Source of the DNA: Ottelia alismoides
Lineage: Eukaryota; Streptophyta; Magnoliopsida; Alismatales; Hydrocharitaceae
Assembly: GCA_037367405.1 (NCBI GenBank)
Contig: JAZKJV010010539.1
Location: forward strand, 62,001-126,000
Direction: 5' to 3'
Length of the DNA: 64,000 nt
Numbering within the stretch: the first letter of the stretch is position 1; the number at the start of each line of letters is the position of its first letter. The notes below the pieces were generated by a model. It was not told the origin of the DNA. It did not search any database and was given only the letters and a program-made list of their open reading frames with translations. This document shows, piece after piece, positions 34,801 to 46,800 of the stretch. Position numbers and translations under genes: made by a program.

Positions 34801-37800
34801 CGGCATCTTTCTGGTGCTTATGGATTTGGGGAAATTTGCAGCTATTGCTATTGGATCTTGAATGTTTTGGATATGGAAGACTGAAGAAGGTTATCTCTAA
34901 TAGAGACCTCTGTGGGTGCTGCCACCATATGATATGAATAAATGGCTTCTATCATGAAGTTGTTGCAATGATCTCTCCCTTAAAGAGAGCCTCGAACTGG
35001 CCTCTCCTACAGCGGCTCAGAAAACAGGATGTCTACTCTGGAGTCCTATTTATCTTTCCATATCGAGCCTCAACCATGGGCCTGTAATATACCAGTCCGC
35101 ATTAATACTCTGAACTAAAGCATGAGTATGGGGACCTTTTCAACTTGTTTACATGGCCTATACCCCATATCCATGTAGGAGATACACAAAATAATAAAAA
35201 AAATCTCTCCCTGTATTTTCTTCCTTTTTTTCTTTAATCATCATTGCTTTCCTTTTTTTTTTATTTTCTTTCTTTCATTCTTTCTTCTACCTCTTTTTTT
35301 TTTAAAAAAGGCACGTTGGGCCCATATGTAAGAAGGCATATAACTTGACTTGTTGGGCCTTCACAAATGCCTCACATTTTCTTTTTCTTCTTCTTTTTTG
35401 TGGTCTCAACTCCCTCTCTTTTTTTGCTTCCTAGCCTTTGTTTTCTCCTTTTTAATTGGGTTACATTCGTTTTTCTTCACAACTTTCTCTTTTTTTTTGG
35501 CCGTGTCTTTTTTTAATTTCAGTACTTTATCCCTTTTTTCTCACAATAGCTTCAATTTTCTTTCTTATTTCGTCTCTTTTTCATTCATTTCCCCCTTTCC
35601 AGCCCAACATGGGCCTAAACATGAAAAGAAAGGGAAAACAACGCACAAAATTTGTCTCTTCCTCCTCTAGGGTTCATTGATGTTGGAACCCATTGTTTAT
35701 TCTTGTTTGGCGCTGCATGCAAAAGATGGAATATATCTATTCTGCGATCTCTATGTTCTCGTACACCCGTCCTCTTCTATGTGGCCACACCTCCTCGATA
35801 CTACGCAACTCCTGCCATCATATCTTGCTTGGAGATGTTGAATCCTCGGCACCTCAATGATGTTGCTGCTGCTCTTGTTGTTTCATGTATGTAAACTACC
35901 GGTAGAGGGCCTCTCCAAAAGTCCAGCATCACTTGTAGTAGAGAAGTACCTCTCGTATTTGTTTTTTTTTTATGGAAACACACCAAAGGTTTTGAGACTC
36001 ATCGTCTACAGTTTCATCGCTGCACACTGTTTGGACTATAGACCTTTTATGCATGCCTTTTTTTGCTCCAGTAGCCTTAATAGTCTCCAAGAGCACAAAC
36101 AAACTTTTCAGTTGTAGTACAACATAACACTTGTCCATGAGCTGTGTTGGCCGTACAACTATGCTTTCGGTGTGGGCTTCCTGGTCATCATCGGAGGGAT
36201 TGCCTGGCGAGAAGGGATGTGTTCGAAGAAGGAACTAGTCGTGGAGGTTGCGGGGCGTGTTGCTCACGCAGTAGATGCAGAAGATGCGACACAGATCTTG
36301 CTCAAAGGCGGCGGCGAAGGAGGATCCACTGGATGGACTAGTGGTGGGGGAAGGCGATGCACTGATCTTGAGGAAGCCGAGAGAGACTGTAATATCGGCA
36401 AACGGTTGAGGCATCAATGTCGACTCTGTGTGGCTGAAGGGAGGATCCCTTTGTGTTAGAGGGTTGTCATTAGAGGGTGCGAAAGAAGCATTTGCGGGGG
36501 CGTTGGAGTACGACTTGTCCCCCAATGTGAGGGGTGCGGTAAATTGGTGACAACCTCGATTTCTTGATGGAGGCATTGGGGACGACGAGATGACGTGGAA
36601 GCTCTCGATGAACAGAGTTCTACTGAGATGCAACAGAGTAGAGGCACTTTGAGAGACGTTGGAGAGTATTGGTGATGTGGTAGAGGTATGCAACTTCATC
36701 ATGAGGTCGTGCGTAGGGTCAGAGATGGTAGTATTGATGAAGGGGAAGCATCTCCAATCACCCCTTGAGCAACGTTGTGGATTGGCCGGAGACTTGTATC
36801 TCTATGCCTGGCAGTCGTCAAAGATGGAGGTCCTGGGGGGATGTCTGCTACCAGAGTTGGAGAAGATCAAGGACTGCACTCGAGGACGGAAGCTCGATGG
36901 TCGGTTGTTGCGAGGGAGAAGAAGCTCGATGATCGGCTGCTGCGAGGGAGAAGAAGCTCGATGGTCGGCTGTTGCGAGGGAGAAGAAGCTCGAAGGTCCT
37001 CCCTCGAGAAATCCTACCTTAATTTTGGAACATTGAATGTGACGATGCTAAGCGGTGGCTTCATGGTTCTATTTTCGTGTTTCCAAATAAACCTGACCAA
37101 CTTCGAGTGCAGGAAGCATATTTCAGGGACATGCTTCAAATCCGACTAAGGTGGTTTTGGATCCAAACTTGACTAAGAGTAATCCATTCTTGAGCCCAGT
37201 TATAGGGGCTCTTGTCTCGTATCCGAATCGAAGCCTTTCGAATCCTCGACACTGGATGTAGGGTTCCACTTCCTCGAGCTCGGTGATACACCCGAATATG
37301 GGGATGGATCTGAGCCCAACAACAAACTTACCCGACTCGGGTGTTGAAGGGGAGAAGGCAAGAGTCTCGATGGTTGCTGCATTGTGCGACCTTCGATAAC
37401 TGGTGGCCAGCGCGACATAGGGACCACAAGTGGCTTCTCTCGCAGCCAAGATAGCCGACCTCTCAGGGAGCCTGCCTCCTTTGGACCTCATAGGGGCCTA
37501 GTATGTTGTCGGCGATAGCTGAGTTGAGGGCTTCATTCATGGAGGTGGAATGGTCACTAAAAAAGGATGGCAACATCCTCACACATGGTAAAAAATAGGA
37601 GTGGGCTCGAACAGAAAACCTCGATGCAACGACCACGTGATTGCTCGAGCTCATTTGAGTTGGACTTAAGTGCGATGAGATCATGAGACAACTATTTACT
37701 TTATCACGTAAGCGTCGAAGGTCGAATACGCTTGGCTGGGAGTTAGGTTTGCTTGAAAACTGGATAAGAAGTGGAAGGTGATGTGAGATCAATGGCTGGG

Positions 37801-40800
37801 GGTGGTAGCTTGGAGGAGTTAGGTGCATCGACGGAGGAAGGGGAGGATAGGTGTGCAGTACAGGAAAGCGTGGATTCCCAGGTGGAGAAGATTTCTTATT
37901 GTAACAAGGAAGGAAGCGTCGATGGGACTGCGATCGAAATGAGCAACGATATTGAAGCAAAGAGGACCTTCGAACTGGCAAACACAAAAATAATGAGGGT
38001 AAGGACATCAGTGCTTCCTTTCGGTTCCCAATGAAGATCATTACATGGAACGTGCATGGCTTAGATCAATCAGAGAAACGAATGGTAGTTAGGTCCATGT
38101 TGGCTATGTGGAAGACTGATATTGCTTGTTTGCAGAAATAAAAAATGATTATTGGGACTCGGTAAGATGTGACTCCATTCGAGCCTACATCTTAACGAAT
38201 TCAGAACTGTGCTGGCGAACAAGAGCTTAGGGCAATAGTGGTCGCATGGAATGGAGCAAGAAGGAAATATCGATATCGATATCGTTTTCGATACAATGTC
38301 GATACCGATATATCGCCGATATATCGACGATATATCGACGCATATCGCCGAAACCCGGTATCCATTAGGCATTTTCTCTCCTGTCGATACCCGATATCGT
38401 CCATATCAGCGATATATCGGTGACCTGTCGATACCGATATATCGCCGATATATCGACGATATATCGCGATATGGCGATCCCTGGAATGGAGACCTATATG
38501 AATTGGTTGCAAAGGTGATTATGATCCACTCAGTATCGTTGGTGTTAGTGAATGAGAGTGACCAATCTCGCTTCATGTGTTTCCTCGGTGTATGTCATTG
38601 TGGGGGCCTCCGGAGATACTCAGTTGTGGGACACGTTACGTTTAATTAGGGCCCATTTTCCGATGTTGGCCGGTTTGAGAGCGTTGATTTTAACGTCATG
38701 CTCTATGTGGAAGATAAGGAGGAGGAAAGGTATACATGATCTTAGATCTGGCTTGTTTAGGGAGTTGGTAGAGGAGCTTGCTTTGGAGGTTCTGGATACT
38801 GCTAACAACAGATACGTATGGAGGAGTTCGTTATCTCGGTCGTGCATTGACTTCTTTCTTCCATCTGTGGAGGCATTGGAGTTGTTTAGCTTGGCTTCAT
38901 TACCTCCCTACCAAGGTCAATATCGGATCATACACCATGTGCCTTAACTCTTGCAACAACCAAGGTTCTTCATCATACTTCAGATTCGAGTGGTGTTGGT
39001 TACGAGCATTCTAGTAAGTTGGTTAGTACATTCTGGATGGAGCTGGCAGTAGAGGGGTTAGCTACGACAAACTTTGCGAAGAAACCGACAGCTTTGAGGC
39101 ATAGATTGTCGGTGTTCAAGAAGGAAACTCGGTCTCAGTACGAACTGAGAAGGAACCAGGCGCATGACGAGTTGGTCAGGTTGGATTTGTTGGAGGATGA
39201 GAATGAGTTGGATGAGAAGGAGCTAGTGAGTCGGGGGGTGATTCATAAGATTTTGGAGGAGGGAGATCTGAAGCTTGAGTGTGATTGGAGGTAGAGATTG
39301 TGGTGAGGTGGTTGAAGGAGGGCGATGCTAATACTAGATCTTCTACATGGTGGCAAGTGGAAGAAGGTGAAGGAACATGATACATTTGGAAGAAGTAGGG
39401 GGTGAGGAGTTTATTGGGGAGGGGGAGGTGGCAGGGCAGTTACATACTACTTCACGAGGATAAGCATGCGTCTCCACATCGCGAGAAGTGTTGGTTGGGG
39501 TTGGAGGTGAACCACGTGCCAGAGTCGTATGCAAAGGCTTTGACAAGGCGATTTGGGGTGTTGGAGTTCCAAGAGGTCGTTTTTGGGCTTAACATGGATG
39601 GCTACCCAGGGTCAGATGATTTTCCTGTCCTCTTCTGTCGACAATTCTGGGATTTGATTGCTGATGAAGTTTTATAAGTTGTGGCTGAATTTGAGGACGT
39701 AAATTTGGGATTGACATGCTTAACCGCTCTTTTGTTTTTCTATTCTCGAAGAAGGACATGGCAACTAAAATTGAGGACTATAGGCCTATTAGACTATCCA
39801 ATGCGATCTACCTTCTTGTGGCCAAGGTCTTGGCTAGTCGTATGAGGGGAGTTCTGTCCAAGATCATCTTTCCAGTTCAGAGTGCCTTCTTTCCTGGTCG
39901 ACAACTCATGGACCGTGTTTGTCTCAACTTTTGAGATTGTAGCGGATTGCCGCATGAAGAAAGTTGACAGGGTTATCTGGAAGGTGGATTTTTCGAAGAC
40001 TTGTAACTGTGTGGATCATACCTACTCCAATGGTCTGGTGGTAGTGCCATGTGTCTACCATCCAAAAGACCAGGGTTCAAACCCCCCTTATGGAGGTTAC
40101 GTTAGGTAGCCGCCAACCAGCATAAAAAATAGTTAGAGCTTTCAACATGGATATGAGAAAAAATCTTTGTTGTCAACCCTACTTAAAGTGGGAGAAGGCT
40201 TCACCATTTTTTACCGTGTTGATTGGTGATTCATCTGGGCATCTCTACATAGGAGAGGATTTCCTGAGAGGTGGATTTTATAGATGAAGAGGTGTGTCAC
40301 GACCTCGTCTTGGTCAATGCTTGTGAATAGTCAGCTGAAAGGAGGTTTCTTTCTTCCATCCTCAAGGAGGTGTTCGCTAGGGGTGTCTACTGATGCCTTT
40401 ACTTTTTATGCTTGTGACGGATGCCTTGACAATTATGGTTGATCGGGCAGTTTCAGGGGCTTCTGCAGAGGGTACTCGACAAAATCCATACCCATCCTCC
40501 AGTACGCAGATGACACGGTATTCTTCGCGGAGGATGGAGCGGGCAGTTGTGAGCTACCTACAAACACAGCAAAGCTTGAAGTGGACTTTCTGTCCTTGCG
40601 ACACCCAACATAATCCGCATCTCCACATGCAATAACTATGAGAGTGTATCTCTTCTGAATAGAAGGCCTGCACTTGGAGAAGACTTCAATTTTTTCAAGA
40701 TCATGTAAACTGCATCCATGTGAGCATGTCTAGGTTGCTCCATAAACTGGCGGACTCTAAACTGTCTGACTCTGCTCACAACAAATGATATATCAGGCCT

Positions 40801-43800
40801 GGTAATAGTAACTTATAACAACTTCCTTACTAGCTCTAAGTACTGTCTCTTACCCCCTCCTCAGAGTCATCATCATAGAACCTAGCATTGGGATCCATTG
40901 GTGTAGTGACAGGTCTGCATCCTGTTACTCTTGTCTCAGATAGAAGATCAGTAACATATTTCCTTTGCGTCATATCCATACCCTGCTGATTTCGTGCAAA
41001 CTTCGAGCCAAGGAAGTAATGTAGCTTGCCAAGGTCCTTGGTCACAAACTGTCGTCCAAGGAAATACTTGGTTGCTTGAAAACCCTATTCATCGCTGCCA
41101 GTAACAATGATGCCATCAACATAAACCAAAACAACAATGATGCCTCTCTGAGTTCTCTTGAGAAAAAAGAGAAGGATCTGCAGCAGATCTGACAAATCCC
41201 TTATGTTCAATCAACTCTTAGAGCTTCTGAAACCAAGCCCTCGGAATCTACTTAAGGCGGCACACCTTAGCAACAAATCCTGGTGGCTATTGCATGTAAA
41301 CTTCCTCCTGTAGATCTCCATACAAGAATGCATTCTTGACATCTAATTGGAAAAACGACCAGTCACGCACCGCCACAACAACGATAAGAATCCGCAGTGT
41401 CGAGTGACGCGCAACGGGAGAAGAAATATCCTGGTAATCCACCCCATTGGTTTTGGTTGAACCCACGAGCAAGCAATCTGACCTTATATCTGTTCACAGT
41501 ACCATCAGTTCAGTGTTTCACAGTAAACACCCACTTACTGCCAACAACAGACGTACCTGGAGGAGCCTGTACAACACTCCACGTACCACGAGACTGAAAG
41601 CTGGCATCTCCTCCTCCATCACCAGACACCACTGACTACTCTGCAACGCCTTCTGATAGGACTGTGCTATCTCCACGACCGACAGTCCCACAACAAACCT
41701 ATGAAAAATCCTCGGAGAGTCGTGTCAGAGAATCATGGGAAGCAAGATGATGCATATTTCATGCACGCCTTTGCTTCCGAAGAGCGATCGGCACATCCAG
41801 GTCTACAACATCCTCAAAGGGTGCATCGTCCAAGACATCTTGTACCTCCAGCTGCACACACAAATCACCAGTGCCATTAGAAGAACTCAAATGCCCAGAA
41901 TATACCTCGGACGTGTTGGATGGAGTAGGCACATGAGCACGAGACCGACACTGGTAAACCTGCGGAAAGAAAGTAGATGTGGCAGGTGGTGGAGGCTGTG
42001 GAGGCGGTGGTGGTGGAGGCGGTGGTGGTGGTGGAGGAGGAGTGGTGGTGGTGGAGATGGCAGAGACGAAATCGAGGTAGAGGCATATAGACCTCTTCTC
42101 CATTCTCCGAAGGAATAAGTTTGTCACCTGTAGGAGAGAAATACATAATGGACTCAAAGAAGGTGACATCCGCACTAACATAATACCTTCGTCGAACAGG
42201 GTCAAAGCAATGATATCCATTTTGGGTCTTAGAATACCCAACAAACACACACTTGATGGATACTTCATTGTTCCAAGGGCATACACATATTTAGAGATGG
42301 TCTTTAATCTTGAGATTGCTTCGGATCTGCTCAATGACTTTTTGAGTTAGATGACTACGGGTTCGGATTTTTTTGATTGTTGAGAAGGGATCAACTAAGG
42401 AAGATGACGAGCATCTTTTCTTTAGCTGTTCTATTGCGAGGGAGATCTACGTAGTATCTCATGTTGAGTCGATGCCAACCTTTGACTGGATTGGGTTTTG
42501 GGAGTCTTTGACCAGGATGGGATATGGGATATGGGAGTGACCCCACTAAGACTTGGGTGATGGCTATCCTATGGTATAAGTGACTTGCATGAAGTGGGTC
42601 TATATTCCGGGGGAGAGAGAGTGTACATGGAAAATGTATCAGAGCATGCAAAAAGTTTTCGGACCTTTTGGTCCTTCTAGTTTTTTTTTGATGTGAATAT
42701 ATAGAAGTGTACGAGTGAGCATCTCCTTGACACTACGCCTTTTGTACCCAATAAATAAAAAATATTTACATATAATTCCACTAAAATTTGGTTGGGTGGG
42801 CAATATTTGTTAGAAATAGACAGGTATACATGAAACCCTGACTGGATTAAGTTATAGTAGAGTACTTAAGGTCCAATGTACAGTTAATATAGGAAATCAG
42901 AGGTATGGCTTGTTAACAGTTTTTCAGTTGATCATCTTAGGTTGATGTGATTGAAGCTTTTTTTATTTCTTTTATATTTCAAAATTTTAATGAATAAGAA
43001 GTCAGATGAATATTATCATTTTCTTCAAGCATGGTGTTGCAAATTAAGACTAGATTCTCTGTATTTTCTGTACTCTGCAACATTTCAACTTTTGGAAGTA
43101 TTTCTTTACTTTTTTGTAGATTGTCATTTTCTCTCTTTAATATGGTTCCAGCTACTATTCCTATCAGGCATTCGTGGATTTTGGTTATCCTGACATATTC
43201 GTGTCTCGTGAGGTAAAATTATATATACAGAAATACATCTTTTCTTGGTTATGCTTGTTGTGTACAACATGCATAATATTTTTTGTATGCTTGAACGTGT
43301 TTGTGGGAATTATAATCTTTGGAATCCAAAGTTCAAATTCATCTAGTACTTTTCTAATCAGTATTCAAAATTTTTAAGACATTTGGCTGGACTCCTGCCG
43401 AAGCTAAAATTCATATGGTGCCTGATTTTTTTAGTGAAGATGAGGTGAGTTAGTTATGTCAAATCTTGTAACTGTTTGCTTTACAAACCTGTTGCTAGAA
43501 TCACGTTTAGTTAGACGGGAAGTATCTGTCCACAATTTCTATATTTTTGCAGTGGAAAGTGATTGATGAGGTTCTCGGAAGTAATCTATGCCATCTTAAA
43601 GAACTCTACACACTCAAGGGGAGCAGTAACTTCCAGAAGTTAGTTTTTTGTGTTTCTTGCATTTATAGACGTGCATGCATTTTTAGTTTTTTCCTTTATC
43701 AACTCTTATCATATCATCTTACATTTGTTAGTATAATTATATATTCTGGTGCAAGTTATTTTTTGGACCACCAAATCGTTCTTATTATGGTAAATAAGAA

Positions 43801-46800
43801 CAATTATTGCAATTAAAAAAATATATGGACAGGTAAATTGATTGAATGGGAGGGAGATGACTGCAATCGAGAGATCTTCACTGCATCAAAGAGATTGAAG
43901 ATTTGAATGATCCTAAATAATCAATCAAACAACCTTGAGAGAGGATTTGGCACCGTTAACTACTCGAGTATGGTAATATATGATCTGCATTACAGAAAGG
44001 GGATGTTGGAGAAGTTAGACTTAGAGGTGTCTCATGTCCTTTCTTTTTTCTATTCTCACGTCTCTTTATATAAGGAGGGGAGGATGTTGGAGGAGGTTAC
44101 ACGTAGTTGGAATAATGACAAGTTATTGGTTATAATGGTAAAGGGCTCTCTTGGTCCAATGCTGCAACTAGTGGTACTTCCATTGCTGCCGAATTTGATA
44201 AAGCTGAAATCGTCAATTAGGATGCTGTAGAGTCCTGGTGAGATTGCGAAAAGAATTTCAAGATTGGAAGGTGACAAAACACAATCTAGGTTGGTGAGAT
44301 AGTCTTTAAGTTGGCCGAGGTGATTGCAGGTTCCCCGAGGATAATGTCGTTTCCCTGGGATGGCTCAGTATGCTAGCGATGCATTAGTTTTGCCTAGGTC
44401 ATTTTGATCTCAATTTTCCCTATAAATACTCCTTTTGAGGGATACTTCAGCTCTCTAATCGTGATATTCCCTCCTATTTTACACCGAGTTTCTTTGTTAA
44501 TACTTATGTTACCCTTGGGACTTGTTAATTTCCTCGATAAATCTTTAAATGAGTAGGGAAAGCTTCAATTAACCCAAGGATAACCTCCACTTGGCCTAGA
44601 AAAGATTTAGTTGACCCTTGAAACCCTTTAGGTTTATTTTGTCAATAGGTTGGAAAATCCTTAAGTTGATCTACAAAAGTCTTACTTCTCCATGTATTGC
44701 TAACTTGAGGTTGGTCAAGTAAATTTATTGTTACTTGTATCCAAGAACATGATTGTGGGTGCTTTTGATCAATTTCCCCACTTCCCTAGGCATGGGATTG
44801 TCTAGGAAAACAATCTTTAATTCATGATGTATTAAGTTGATGAAATTGATGATGAATAGTAATGATGAGCCAAACTGATGAAGGCTCAAAACATGAGATG
44901 GTTACTCCTGTTGGCTAGAGGTTGGTGGCTGGTTTGGTGGGTAATTCTGGCAAATTACACCCCTCTGTAGTAAAGGGGGACATAGTTGCAAGGCAATGAC
45001 TCGAGTTGCTTTGTTGGGGGATTCGACAAGGACCATTCTGATTTAGCGGGTTGAAGAGCCTTTCTAGAATTGGTAGTGGTTCGAAACACTTATGGCCAAC
45101 CATTGTCCGAAAACTATACATTCATTCATTAGCCAATGGAATGTTCCCATTTTATGGCTTTGTTGGATGAATTCCTTCAGTAAATGTTTATTGCAAGGAC
45201 ATAATGCTACTATGCTTATTTAACACTTATACATGATCCTAGAACTAGGAGGACAAACGAGAGATGGCATCTCAATGTTTTCCCATGTTCACCTCATCTG
45301 GCCACGTCAACATGAGAATACACCTTTATTCGGATATACACACTGAACTCAAGCCTAATAGTCATAAGGGTTGGAGAGCAGTATACATCGCGTTGCAGGG
45401 TAGGGACTGCCAATTTAGGGCCGACATTATGGTAGATGGAATATGGGTGGAAATGAATCCTTCTTACTCTCCATAAAAAATGAATCCTTGTTGCTCCCAC
45501 TTTCTGCTCCCATGCAATAAATACTATGAAGGGAGCCCGTTTAAATTAAAAGTGAGTCGCGCATCACGGACGCGTGGAGATCACATCGTATGCGGTCTAG
45601 GTCGACTAGTCACACTAGTCGATGGGGCAACATAAATTAAATTTTTTTCGATGAAAGCACATGACATGGAATCATTTCAATGTCGTTTCATCTTGATCAC
45701 AAACAAGTATTAATGTTACCTCTTGTAGCATGATCAGGATCCTCATGTCTCTAAACGAAGAGACCTCTTGTCTCAAGTCCGATCCGACGTAGACAACACT
45801 TGCGGGCGCGTGGATGAAACACATGCTCCCCGCAATCCTTGGTGATGATCCTAATCGAGAACCTCTTAATTTCATCACATGAAATCCATCATCTTTCTCA
45901 CGAGCACGGAGCACCGAAGAAGACGGAGATCCACGAGCAGTTGATCCGGCAACGCGACGACAACGACACTCTCGATAAAACCCTAGAGTGGACGATCACT
46001 TGGAGTTGATATGGACAACCTATGGATGTGTATATATAGAGAGATTTTTATGCAACCATTGCATTCCATTCAATTTAAGATGGGTAGTGTTAATATTTCT
46101 TTTATAACAAATTAGATGTCCATGGATCTCAATCCATGTGCACACATAATCAATGGTGTAGATTAATTTGTGCTTTCAAATCAATGGCCTAGTTTTTTAT
46201 TGCAAAATTTCCAACAACTAATTAATTTAAAGAAATAAATTATATTGAAGACTTTCTTCGATAAATTTAATTTCCATTAAATCAATTTCATGTGGAATAA
46301 TAGGAAGGAGGAGAGTCTCCTTTCTCATTAGGGTAGATGACCACCGTGGAGTCATTTTCCATGTGGTCGTCTACTCCATATGAGAAATGGAGCTCTCTTC
46401 TTTCCTTATGGATAAGATTATCAAATCTAACCATAGTAATCATAAAGTGTGGTCATACCTTTTAAGTAGTGGGGCCTACTACTAGGCAACCTGTGCTTAA
46501 TCATTTTAGGCTATGGTAAAGGCTTAGACCCAATCCCAACAGGTTGTTTGGGCCAGTAGTTCCCCGATAACAGATTGGGTATAGGTCCCGAGACTAATGG
46601 AAAGGAATGCTCAGGAGGTAGAGCCACCCCTACCATAGAGTTCGGAGGAAAAGACTACTTTAGAGGTGATACCGCCGCTGTTATTGGGAGTTGGTCATTG
46701 AACAATGCGTAGCAAGGACGTTGCGAATATAAGTGGGGGGTGATTGTAGGACTTTAAACATAGTACCACTTCTAGTAATCACAAAGTGTGGTAGCAACTT

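Larger units (their letters stand above)
36144..42770 (+). mobile_element. LINE 3: L1-like retrotransposon with three insertions
   Basis: Order on the + strand: zinc knuckle of ORF1 (36159-36210), degenerate ORF1 tail, endonuclease from 38032, RT with YADD at 40503-40514, and zf-RVT at about 42335-42640. It ends in an A-rich 3' end (aataaataaaaaat). It is interrupted by a MULE-type MITE (38257-38482), a SINE (about 40017-40212) and a copia segment (about 40584-42330) that replaces the RT thumb. The 5' limit is uncertain. Confidence 0.85.
15044..43151 (+). other. Intron 2 (28.1 kb), filled with nested mobile elements
   Basis: The donor at 15044 and the acceptor AG at 43150-43151 join a split Gly codon (GG|C). 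The intron holds three LINEs, three LTR-family copies, at least four MITEs, a SINE and copia fragments. No second host gene was recognised inside it. Confidence 0.85.

Noticed and set aside
35350..35680. Phe/Ser-rich 74-106-codon frames that look like membrane proteins
   Set aside because: They are translations of pyrimidine-rich low-complexity intron DNA.
40026..40100. A tRNA gene
   Set aside because: The A- and B-box motifs are there, but I cannot fold a full cloverleaf and a non-tRNA tail follows; SINE is the better call.
43840..43910. An extra NTPase exon (KLIEWEGDDCN-type frame)
   Set aside because: After its only good acceptor the frame does not match the phase of exon 5, while exon 5 joins exon 6 perfectly without it.
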